A stretch of 61,151 bases of DNA from an uncultured Acidobacteriota bacterium (GTDB lineage: Bacteria; Acidobacteriota; Blastocatellia; RBC074). Location of the stretch: positions 1 through 61,151 of the forward strand of contig CADECP010000042.1 of the NCBI GenBank assembly GCA_902825875.1, given 5' to 3'. A model generated the notes under the pieces. That model was not told where the DNA came from. It saw only the letters and a list, made by a program, of their open reading frames with translations, and did not search any database. A program made the position numbers and the translations under genes. Positions 25,317-32,399 of this stretch are shown here, one piece after another (positions within the stretch are counted from its first letter, which is position 1; the number at the start of each line of letters is the position of its first letter).

Positions 25317-26156
25317 TTACGGCAGCTTTTTTAACCGAATGTCTTTGTATTGAACCTTCATCGGTTCGCCGGGAATGATGGGCATGGCCAGCACGCCTTT
25401 GCGCACGGCTTTGCCGGTTTCGCGGTCATCCAGTTCAGCGGTGAGTTGGCCATTGATCCGCAACGTCAGGCGCGAACCGACGGCGGTGATGTGATATTCG
25501 TTCCACTCTGTCATCTTGATGTCTTTCAGCAAGGCTTCGGATTCGGCAAAGCGCGTGGCGGTTCTTTTGCCGCTTTCATCAATCAAGGCTTTTTCGCCTC
25601 GGCCAGCCAGCGAACGGCGTGTGCCGTATTCATCCCAGATTCCGCCCAGGTATTTTCCCGCGCCGTCCATATCGGCTTGATAGCCGTGAACCAAGCCTTT
25701 GTCTTTGACTGTGCTGCGGAACTGCATGCCGGAATTTGATTTGGCTCCGAAGATGCGGAACTTGAATTTGAGTTCAAAGTCCGCCACTTCGCCGCCTTGC
25801 CAGACGATGAATTGGTTGTAAGGCGGATTGTGATCTTTGGTAGTCGTGCCAGTAATCGCGCCGTCTTCGACTGAGAAGTAACTCATATCCGGCGCTTGCC
25901 AGCCGTTCAGAGTCTTGCCGTCAAAAATTTTCTTCCAGCCGGTTTGGGCGAGTGATGCTGATGGGTTTAACGCAAAGGTGCAAAGGAGCAAAGCCGCAAA
26001 GAAGATTATGCAAGTGTCAGTAGTCCGCGCGTAAGCAAGGGCTTTTGTTGGTGTGTCGGTAGCCCGCGCGTAAGCAAGGGCTTGTCTCACAAAATCAAAG
26101 CCCTTGCTTACGCGCGGGCTACTGACACGGAGGCATTTGTGTTTGTTGTTGTTCAT
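25317..26156 (-). CDS. DUF1080 (3-keto-disaccharide hydrolase-like) protein with a repeat-derived N-terminus
   Basis: The 279-residue protein carries a DUF1080 domain from 'WKKIFDGKTLNGW' (about residue 73) to the end, with 'SNSGMQFRSTVKDKGLVHGY' and 'MTEWNEYHITAVG' as typical motifs. This concanavalin-like fold is found in exported glycan-processing proteins. The ATG at 26154-26156 overlaps the stop of the upstream amidohydrolase (ATGA), so the start is probably real. Residues about 9-48 are then encoded by repeat family A, followed by the signal-peptide hydrophobic core 'CIIFFAALLLCTFAL' and an ASLAQ cleavage region. The repeat has lengthened the n-region of the signal peptide. Confidence 0.82.
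   Translation of the reverse strand: MNNNKHKCLRVSSPRVSKGFDFVRQALAYARATDTPTKALAYARTTDTCIIFFAALLLCTFALNPSASLAQTGWKKIFDGKTLNGWQAPDMSYFSVEDGAITGTTTKDHNPPYNQFIVWQGGEVADFELKFKFRIFGAKSNSGMQFRSTVKDKGLVHGYQADMDGAGKYLGGIWDEYGTRRSLAGRGEKALIDESGKRTATRFAESEALLKDIKMTEWNEYHITAVGSRLTLRINGQLTAELDDRETGKAVRKGVLAMPIIPGEPMKVQYKDIRLKKLP
25969..26003. repeat. Degenerate 8-base tandem repeat encoding the signal-peptide core
   Basis: On the minus strand the unit TTTGCNNC recurs four times (TTTGCGGC, TTTGCTCC, TTTGCACC, TTTGCGTT). It encodes the hydrophobic core of the DUF1080 signal peptide. It directly adjoins the family A copies at 26014-26128. Confidence 0.7.
26014..26128. repeat. Repeat family A, three copies inside a coding region
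   Basis: Two direct copies (26014-26042 and 26053-26081) and one inverted copy (26100-26128) of the 29-base unit also seen at 13501-13576. All three lie in frame within the N-terminal coding region of the DUF1080 gene, where they encode the recurring peptide ALAYARATDT and, in the other orientation, SSPRVSKG. Confidence 0.92.
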
Positions 26157-27397
26157 TGTTTGTAAACCTTGCCGCCTTTCATCACCAGTTTGATTTTGCG
26201 AATCGCCGAAATGTCGTGTGTCGGATCGCCTTCGACGGCAATCAAATCGGCCAGCAAGCCGGTTTTTACCGAACCGATCTGCTTTTCCATGTGCAGTACG
26301 CGCGCGTTGATCGAAGTCGCCGAACGTAGAGTTTCAATCGTGGACATTCCCATTTTGACCATCGCTTCAAGCTCGCGCGCGTTGTCGCCGTGAGCGAAGA
26401 CGCCAACGTCGCTGCCTGCGGCAATGGTCACGCCAGCTTCGAGCGCGGCCTTTATCATCGCGGGTTTGCGCGCTTGATTGCCTACGGAAAGCGTTGGGCA
26501 AAGCGCCACGCCTTTTTCCTTCATCAAACGGAAAACTTCAGGTGTGCCGTCATCGCCGTGTTCAATGGTTTCGACTCCGGCCAGAGTTGCTCGGCGCATG
26601 CCTTCGGGAGTCGCGGCGTGAGCGGCGACCGGAATGCCCGCGCTTTTGGCCAGTTCCACCACCAACTTCAGTTCGTCCAGCGTGAAAGTCGGAGCGGCTC
26701 CGGCTTTGCCCCAACGGTAATCCGCGTAAACCTTGATCCAATCCGCGCCTTTGCCAATTTGCGAACGCACCGTGCGCGTCAAGCTGTCAATGCCGTCGGC
26801 TTCTTCGGCGCCTTGCGGGACGTTCCATTCGGTGGCGTAACCCTTGGGGCCGTAACTGCCTGTAACGACAATCGCCTTTGTCGCTACCAACATTCGCGGG
26901 CCGGGAATGATGTTTTGCTGAACGGCTTGTTTCAGGCCAACGTCGGCGTAATCCGCGCCTTCGGTTCCCAAATCGCGAATGGTGGTAAAGCCCGCCAGCA
27001 GAGTGTCGCGCAAATGATTCGTCGCTCGCGCCACGCGCAAACTCAAATGTTCGCGCGCAACTTGATCGTTCCAAGGAGTTTCGCTGTACGGATGCAGCAA
27101 ACAATGCGAATGCGCTTCGATCAATCCGGGCATCAAAGTCGCATTGGGTAATTCGATGACTTTGGCATCGGCTGGCGCTTTGAGTTCGTTGGTTGGGCCG
27201 ACGGCTTCGATCTTTTCACCGCGCACCAACACCGACCAGCCTTCGCGCAATTGTTCGCCGTCGAAAACTCGCGCCGGTTTGAGCAAGTAAACGCTGGCTG
27301 GAGCGCCGATTTGGGCAGATGATTGAACTGCCCCCGACGCGCCGCCGATTGCCAACGCAAATAACGTTGTTGCCAATACGGCCAATCTGAAGTTCAT
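26153..27397 (-). CDS. Exported amidohydrolase-family metal-dependent hydrolase
   Basis: A 414-residue protein with a signal peptide (residues 1-28) and an imidazolonepropionase/prolidase-like amidohydrolase fold. The metal ligands are visible: HSHC after 'LMPGLIEA', His in 'IPVAAHAATPEGM', His in ETIEHGDDG and Asp in AAGSDVG; 'WIKVYADY' carries the probable carboxylated Lys. The C-terminal 'GSVKTGLLADLIAVEGDP' is typical. The substrate may be a dipeptide or small amide. ATG at 27395-27397 begins the signal peptide; GTG at 27410-27412 is an alternative. Its stop overlaps the DUF1080 start. Confidence 0.88.
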   Translation of the reverse strand: MNFRLAVLATTLFALAIGGASGAVQSSAQIGAPASVYLLKPARVFDGEQLREGWSVLVRGEKIEAVGPTNELKAPADAKVIELPNATLMPGLIEAHSHCLLHPYSETPWNDQVAREHLSLRVARATNHLRDTLLAGFTTIRDLGTEGADYADVGLKQAVQQNIIPGPRMLVATKAIVVTGSYGPKGYATEWNVPQGAEEADGIDSLTRTVRSQIGKGADWIKVYADYRWGKAGAAPTFTLDELKLVVELAKSAGIPVAAHAATPEGMRRATLAGVETIEHGDDGTPEVFRLMKEKGVALCPTLSVGNQARKPAMIKAALEAGVTIAAGSDVGVFAHGDNARELEAMVKMGMSTIETLRSATSINARVLHMEKQIGSVKTGLLADLIAVEGDPTHDISAIRKIKLVMKGGKVYKQ

Positions 27398-27421
27398 ATT
27401 GATTCTCTTCACTTGTATAAT
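27393..27421 (+). promoter_or_regulatory. Sigma70-like promoter for the PIN toxin module
   Basis: A perfect -10 TATAAT (27416-27421) lies 17 bases after TTCATA (27393-27398, four of six matches to TTGACA). Transcription would start near 27428, just before AAAGGAG (27435-27441) and the antitoxin ATG at 27448. The promoter overlaps the start of the divergent amidohydrolase gene. Confidence 0.6.
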
Positions 27422-27447
27422 CCCGGCTCGAACAAAGGAGCCAACTT

Positions 27448-27693
27448 ATGCAACTGGAATTTTCCCAACTGACACCGCAAACCCAGGAACTGCTGAGCAA
27501 TATCCTTCTCGGCGAGGAACTGCTGATCACTGCTGAAAATCAAACCGTAGCCAAAATTGTTCGCGTCAACGGAATTGATACTCGCTCGAATGACGAAAAG
27601 CCGAAGCGCCGTCGTGCTGGGACTGCGAAAGGCAATTTCTGGATGTCACCTGATTTCAACGAACCGCTGGAAGATTTTGCGGAGTACATGTGA
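27448..27693 (+). CDS. Phd/YefM-like antitoxin
   Basis: An 81-residue protein of Phd-type pattern: an N-terminal 'LTPQTQELLSNILLGEELLI' helix, a 'TVAKIVRV' strand and a C-terminal 'GNFWMSPDFNEPLEDF' segment that in this family binds the PIN toxin. The ATG has AAAGGAG seven bases upstream. Its stop overlaps the toxin start (ATGTGATG region at 27688-27695). The antitoxin remains intact although the toxin is frameshifted. Confidence 0.82.
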   Translation: MQLEFSQLTPQTQELLSNILLGEELLITAENQTVAKIVRVNGIDTRSNDEKPKRRRAGTAKGNFWMSPDFNEPLEDFAEYM

Positions 27694-28075
27694 TGAAACT
27701 TCTACTCGACACTCACACCTTCATTTGGTTTGTGTACGACTCGCCAGAGCTTCCGCAAAAGACCAAAGAACTGTTGGAGGATCAACAAACCGAACTGCTA
27801 ATCAGCGTCGCTAGCGTCTGGGAGATGGCGATCAAGGCGTCAAAGGGAAAGCTAACCTTGATGGCCAAAGCCGGAGACTTTGTCGAAAACCAATTGGGGA
27901 AAGATGACATTCAATTGTTGCCAATAACGCTAACTCACCTGAACAAAGTCGAAAGCATCACAAAGACCCTTTTGACCGATTACTGCTTGCCCAGGCAGCA
28001 GTTGAGCGCATCCAAATTGTCAGTGTAGACACGATCTTTGACAGTTACGGCAAAGATCGTATCTGGCTGACCTAA
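27693..28075 (+). pseudogene. PIN-domain toxin disrupted by a frameshift
   Basis: The reading frame from ATG 27693 matches a PIN toxin ('LLLDTHTFIWFVYDSPELPQ', 'LISVASVWEMAIKASKGKL', 'LLPITLTHLNKVES') and stops at 28028 with a non-family tail. Another frame continues the family sequence: from about 27955 it reads 'HHKDPFDRLLLAQAAVERI' and then 'SVDTIFDSYGKDRIWLT' to TAA at 28073-28075. A one-base deletion near 27951-27957 explains this. The truncated form lacks the C-terminal catalytic acidic residues (DPFDR and SVD). A sequencing or assembly error cannot be excluded. Confidence 0.88.
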
Positions 28076-28095
28076 AATCTATCCCCGGTTGTCAT

Positions 28096-28731
28096 TCAAT
28101 ACCGCCAACGATACACCGCGAATTTGATAACTTCGTTTTGAAAATCAATCACGCCGTCTTCGGCTTGCCACCAGTTGTCGGCGTCATATTTCTTTTGCGG
28201 AACGGCCATCATTCGCGCTTCAACTCCGACTTCGTTCAACTTCCGATTCAAAATCCAACGCGCTCTGCGAGTGTGAAAGATGTCTGTCGTCACCAACAGC
28301 GAATGCGCGTTGTTGGTTTTTGCCCACGCGGCCAGAGCTTCGGCTTCGTCGCGTGTGCTGGTGACTTCTGATTCCAGCAAGACGATTGCGCCGTCTGGAA
28401 CGTTCTTCAGCTTCAACAACTGAATCGCCAACTCGGCTTGATCTACTATCAATCCCAGCGCATTGAGTTCGGTTCGTTCGGGTTGCATCACCAAAATGCG
28501 GTTGGCGAATCCGGCGTGATAAAGCTCTGCGGCTTTTAAGCCGCGCAACTCCACGCCTCCACCCAGAATGACTATTGCGTCGGCAGGCGTTGGTGAATCG
28601 GCGACGATGTACAAACGCGCAATGCCTTTGAGCAACGGAGCGCGTTGCCACCACGCCAATGCCAACAACAACGCCATCACGCCAACCGTAATGCCGAAGA
28701 CTTTCAACCGTCGGCGCGCAGTCAGATTCAA
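28096..28731 (-). CDS. YdcF/SanA/ElyC-family (DUF218) membrane protein
   Basis: A 211-residue protein with one N-terminal transmembrane helix (about 11-30) and a DUF218 domain. 'ADAIVILGGGVELRGLKAAE', 'TSTRDEAEALAAWA' and 'LLVTTDIFHTRRARWIL' are the family's conserved stretches. Members such as ElyC and SanA act in envelope and peptidoglycan precursor homeostasis; a periplasmic role is likely but the reaction is unknown. The gene starts four bases after the stop of the large DUF1553 protein and is probably co-transcribed. Confidence 0.87.
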   Translation of the reverse strand: MNLTARRRLKVFGITVGVMALLLALAWWQRAPLLKGIARLYIVADSPTPADAIVILGGGVELRGLKAAELYHAGFANRILVMQPERTELNALGLIVDQAELAIQLLKLKNVPDGAIVLLESEVTSTRDEAEALAAWAKTNNAHSLLVTTDIFHTRRARWILNRKLNEVGVEARMMAVPQKKYDADNWWQAEDGVIDFQNEVIKFAVYRWRY

Positions 28732-28735
28732 CGCT

Positions 28736-31700
28736 TTACTCCCTGGTGATGGTTTCGTCCAGATTCAGCAGCACGCGCGACACAGCAGTCCACGCAGCCA
28801 GTTCATCCATTCGGACGCCTTTGGGCAAGGCGAATGATTTGTCCGGATCGTTCGTCGCCAGATTCCAGGGGTTCAACTCGCCGGTTGAAAAGCGTTCCAA
28901 TTGGCGAGCTTTCAACGCCAGCAATTCAGTCAATTCCGCCGTTGTTGGTATGCGAGCCAGCACTCGGCGAAACGCGAATGTCGCTCGCGCCTGATCGGTC
29001 AAGCCGCCTTCTTTTACCGTCTTAACGGCTAGCGCACGCGCCGCTTCCAGAAACAAAGTTTCGTTCAGCGTCGTCAAAGCTTGCAGCGGAGTGTTCGACC
29101 GCGTGCGTCGAACGCAGGAAATGTCGGAGTTTGGCGTGTCAAAAGTTTGCAGCACGGGATAGGGAACCGAACGGTAACGGAATGTATAAACGGCTCGGCG
29201 GTAACGATTTTCGCCTTTTTCTTCAAACCAGGGTTTGGGGCCGTAACTGGCTGGCGGCAGGTATAGGAAATCCGGCGACGGCGGATAAACTCCACGCCCG
29301 CCCATTTTCGGATTCAGCAATCCGCTGGCTTGTAGCGCGATGTCTCGCACGATTTCACCTTCAACGCGCAGCCGTGCGCCGCGAGCCAACAAGCGATTGA
29401 ATTGGTCGCGCTGCTGCAACTCCGGCGTGACTTTTGAAGATTGGCGATAAGTCGCGGAAGTGACGATCAGGCGATGAATGTGTTTCAGGCTCCAAGCTTG
29501 CGGTACGGAACCCGAAGCGGTAGCGACGGGGTTCTTGCTAGAGCCGACCCGGTCGCTACCGCTCCCGGTTCTGTACCGGCCTTCCATCAACTCCACCGCC
29601 AACCAATCCAACAACTCCGGGTGAGAAGGCGCGTCGGCTTGTTTGCCGAAATCTTCTGAAGTCGCCACCAGCCCAGTACCGAAATAACTTTGCCAAATGC
29701 GATTGACTGCCGAACGCGCCGTCGTCGGCGATTGACGATCCACCAACCACTTCGCAAACGTTAGCCGAGTCGCCGGAGCGCCATTCGTTGAAGCAGGCAA
29801 TTGATGCAGGAACGATGGAACGCCCGGTTCAATCTGTTTGTCAGGTTTCAAAAAGTCTCCGCGTTTCAAAGTAAACGTCGGGCGCATTTCGCCGCGTTCG
29901 TTGTAAACCAGTTGCGAAGAGCCTTCGGGATGTTGCCGCCAGAGTTCTGCGATTTGATCGTTGGCGGCTTTCCAATCGGCAACGGTTGTTCGCCAATAAC
30001 CAAAGATCGTTTGAGTTTGTTGTTCAGTTCGTTGGCTGGCGGGAATCGAAAGCAACTCGCGCACGTTCGTTGGCAGCGGATCGGCTACAGCATTTTTGGC
30101 AGTTGTGACTGACAGGCGCATTCGTCCGAGGTTGTTGTTCTGGTTGTCGTCGGAGTTCCAACCGCCGTGATTTTGCTTCAGGTAAAACGTGATGATCGCT
30201 TCGCCCTGAATGTTGATGGGCTGATCGGCGACGAAGACAGCTTTGCGCGGAACGTTGCGCTGACCGGCCCCGGCGTCAATGCCCCAGGCAGTTTCGTTCT
30301 TGCCGTCAATGGCGAATTCAATCGGGCCGGTGATGCGTTTGGTGTTGGATTTGTCGGCGAAGATTGGTTCCAAATCGCGCTCCGGTTGGTTGAAATCGGC
30401 GGTTGCGCGAACGATTTTTACTTTGGTGATTTTTGTCGGTTCATTTGCCGGAGCCGCTTCAACTTCAAATTCAGTCAACGCTCCCAAGCCTTTTGTCGAA
30501 CGGCCTGGCCCGCCAAGCGGCAAGTTCGGATCGTTCAGCAGTTCCAGTCGGAAAGCCGCGATGTTCTTGACGTCGGTTTTCCAGATCATCTTCACGCGGT
30601 GTTTGGTCGGAGCGTAACCTTGAGCCAAAAACGAACTGTCTTTCATCGGCAGATACTTTTGGCCGCCGTTTGAAATGTCGTCCACTTCGGGAGTGACGGT
30701 AATCCATTCAGGTTGATTTGCTTTAGCTTGAGCTTCCCACGCAGCCATTCGCGTTTGCCAGTCAGGAGTTTTGTGCTGCAACTCGGCTTCGAATTCGCGC
30801 GTACGGCGAAAAATTTCGGCGCGCTTCATCTGTTCTTCGGGCGTGTAAACAGCAATGTTCGATTCGTTGGAGTTATTCAGAAACGCGAACAGGCGGTAAT
30901 ACTCTTCCTGCTTGATCGGATCGAATTTGTGGTTGTGGCATTGCGCGCATTGAATCGTCAGACCCAAAACGCCTTTGCCAATGGCGTCCATTCGGTCGAA
31001 CATTGCTTCCATTCGGAACTGTTCGGGTTCGATGCCGCCTTCTTCGTTAATCATCGAATTTCGCAAAAAGCCTGTGGCGACCATTTGATCCTGCGTGGGG
31101 GTTGGCAACAGGTCTCCGGCAATTTGCTGGATGATGAATTGGTCGTAAGGCAAATCGCGGTTGAGCGCGTTGATGACCCAATCGCGGTAAAACCAGACGG
31201 CGCGTTGTTTGTCTTTTTCGTAACCGTCGGAATCGGCGTAGCGCGCAGCGTCCAGCCAATGCCTGCCCCAGCGTTCGCCGTAATGCGGCGAAGCCAACAA
31301 TCGGCCAACCAGTTTTTCGTAAGCTCGCGGCGATTTGTCGGAGACAAAGGCATCCACTTCCTCCGGCGTCGGCGGCAAGCCGATCAAATCCAAACTCAAG
31401 CGGCGAATCAGCGTCACGCGGTCGGCTTCCGGCGAAGGCTGCAAGTTTTCTTTTTCCAGTCGCGCCAGCACAAAAGCGTCAATCGGATTTTTGACCCAAG
31501 CCGAGTTTTTGACGTTTGGAATCGCTGGCCTGACAGGAGCAACGAACGCCCAGTGTGTTTGAATTTGAGATTTGGAATTTGAGGGTTGAGATTCGTCCGG
31601 CCACTGCGCGCCTTGCTCGATCCAAGTTTTGATCAGAGCAATCTGTTCGGTAGAAAGCGGTTTGCCGCCCATCGGCATTCTCGCTTGGTCGCCGAGTCCG

Positions 31701-31963
31701 GCTATGCGGCGATAAAGTTCGCTTGCGGCGGCGTTGCCCGGCTTGATGACTTTGGCCAGCGCGATTGCTTTGGAATCCAGCCGTAAACCGCCGGATTGTT
31801 TTTTCTCGCCGTGGCAACCCGCGCACGAAGCCGCGAAGATCGGTTGAATGTCGCGCGCAAAATCCACTTTTTGCTGAGCAACGGTTGGCTGCCAGCAATT
31901 CAGCGCCACAAACACGCCGACGAAACCAAAGACTACGATCAGGGAAAACGTTCTTTTGCTCAT
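28736..31963 (-). CDS. Cytochrome PSCyt1 / DUF1549 / DUF1553 (PSD1) exported protein
   Basis: A 1075-residue exported protein. A signal peptide (1-26) precedes a heme-binding PSCyt1 domain (CAGCH near residue 46, with 'MPMGGKPLSTEQIALIKTWI'). DUF1549 follows with 'NPIDAFVLARLEKENLQPS' and the conserved CAQCHNHKFDPI, then a discoidin-like middle region and DUF1553 at the C-terminus ('YRRAVYTFRYRSVPYPVLQT', 'RSNTPLQALTTLNETLFLEA'). These proteins are abundant in Planctomycetes and Acidobacteriota and are linked to polysaccharide or sulfated glycan use with DUF1501 partners. ATG 31961-31963 is chosen over an upstream TTG. Two repeat sequences are inserted in frame (29495-29578 and 31556-31596). 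Confidence 0.9.
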   Translation of the reverse strand: MSKRTFSLIVVFGFVGVFVALNCWQPTVAQQKVDFARDIQPIFAASCAGCHGEKKQSGGLRLDSKAIALAKVIKPGNAAASELYRRIAGLGDQARMPMGGKPLSTEQIALIKTWIEQGAQWPDESQPSNSKSQIQTHWAFVAPVRPAIPNVKNSAWVKNPIDAFVLARLEKENLQPSPEADRVTLIRRLSLDLIGLPPTPEEVDAFVSDKSPRAYEKLVGRLLASPHYGERWGRHWLDAARYADSDGYEKDKQRAVWFYRDWVINALNRDLPYDQFIIQQIAGDLLPTPTQDQMVATGFLRNSMINEEGGIEPEQFRMEAMFDRMDAIGKGVLGLTIQCAQCHNHKFDPIKQEEYYRLFAFLNNSNESNIAVYTPEEQMKRAEIFRRTREFEAELQHKTPDWQTRMAAWEAQAKANQPEWITVTPEVDDISNGGQKYLPMKDSSFLAQGYAPTKHRVKMIWKTDVKNIAAFRLELLNDPNLPLGGPGRSTKGLGALTEFEVEAAPANEPTKITKVKIVRATADFNQPERDLEPIFADKSNTKRITGPIEFAIDGKNETAWGIDAGAGQRNVPRKAVFVADQPINIQGEAIITFYLKQNHGGWNSDDNQNNNLGRMRLSVTTAKNAVADPLPTNVRELLSIPASQRTEQQTQTIFGYWRTTVADWKAANDQIAELWRQHPEGSSQLVYNERGEMRPTFTLKRGDFLKPDKQIEPGVPSFLHQLPASTNGAPATRLTFAKWLVDRQSPTTARSAVNRIWQSYFGTGLVATSEDFGKQADAPSHPELLDWLAVELMEGRYRTGSGSDRVGSSKNPVATASGSVPQAWSLKHIHRLIVTSATYRQSSKVTPELQQRDQFNRLLARGARLRVEGEIVRDIALQASGLLNPKMGGRGVYPPSPDFLYLPPASYGPKPWFEEKGENRYRRAVYTFRYRSVPYPVLQTFDTPNSDISCVRRTRSNTPLQALTTLNETLFLEAARALAVKTVKEGGLTDQARATFAFRRVLARIPTTAELTELLALKARQLERFSTGELNPWNLATNDPDKSFALPKGVRMDELAAWTAVSRVLLNLDETITRE
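29495..29578. repeat. Repeat family B inserted in frame in the DUF1553 gene
   Basis: An 84-base inverted repeat (left arm with CGGTACGGAACCCGAAGCGG, right arm with CGGTCGCTACCGCTCCCGGT) codes for 28 residues set between ELMEG and WSLKHIHRL, two stretches that are normally adjacent in DUF1553 proteins. The same family occurs at 55652-55780. Confidence 0.85.
31556..31596. repeat. Simple AATTTGAGATTTGG-type repeat in frame in the DUF1553 gene
   Basis: On the plus strand the motif reads TTTGAATTTGAGATTTGGAA with a degenerate continuation. In the gene it codes for a short Ser/Asn/Gln-rich stretch (SNSKSQIQT) between WPDES and HWAFVAPVRPA, where relatives have few or no residues. It appears to be a tolerated linker insertion. 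Confidence 0.6.
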
Positions 31964-32399
31964 GTCGTTTTGCAAACATCTGCCGCGAAGGCAGGTTGAT
32001 TCAGTTGAAATTCAAATCGTGATGGAAGGAAAAAGACGCGCGGATTATCGTCAGGCAGGATTTTTATTACAAGGTTTGACCAAACTTCAGCAGGTGACTT
32101 TCCGCAATTCATCCCAGCAAAAACACAATTCCAAAAAATTCTGTTCGTTGAGAAAACCGCTTCCCACTAATCATCCGTAAGAGTCGTTGTCACAATTAAA
32201 ACTTTTTCTCGCTGAACAACGATGCGTGCGCGTAAACGGTGATTGCGCGTTCACATCACCACCATTTCACGTCCTGCACGGCAGTAGGCGGCAGGTTTTT
32301 CGCAGCCGTTTTTCTGGCACATTTCAAATGATTGCGGGCTTTCCGCGCCCCAATTGGCAGAGGTGTGTCCGGCGAACGGTCAAAGGAGTAAACAAATCA
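31964..32399. other. Divergent intergenic region
   Basis: 436 bases separate the minus-strand DUF1553 gene from the plus-strand TIGR03437 gene. Base composition is AT-richer than the neighbouring genes around 32040-32215. The promoters of both genes should lie here, but no unambiguous pair was seen. At the right end AAGGAG (32383-32388) serves the ATG at 32400. The longer open frame from 32187 has no signal peptide until this ATG and is not used. Confidence 0.5.
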
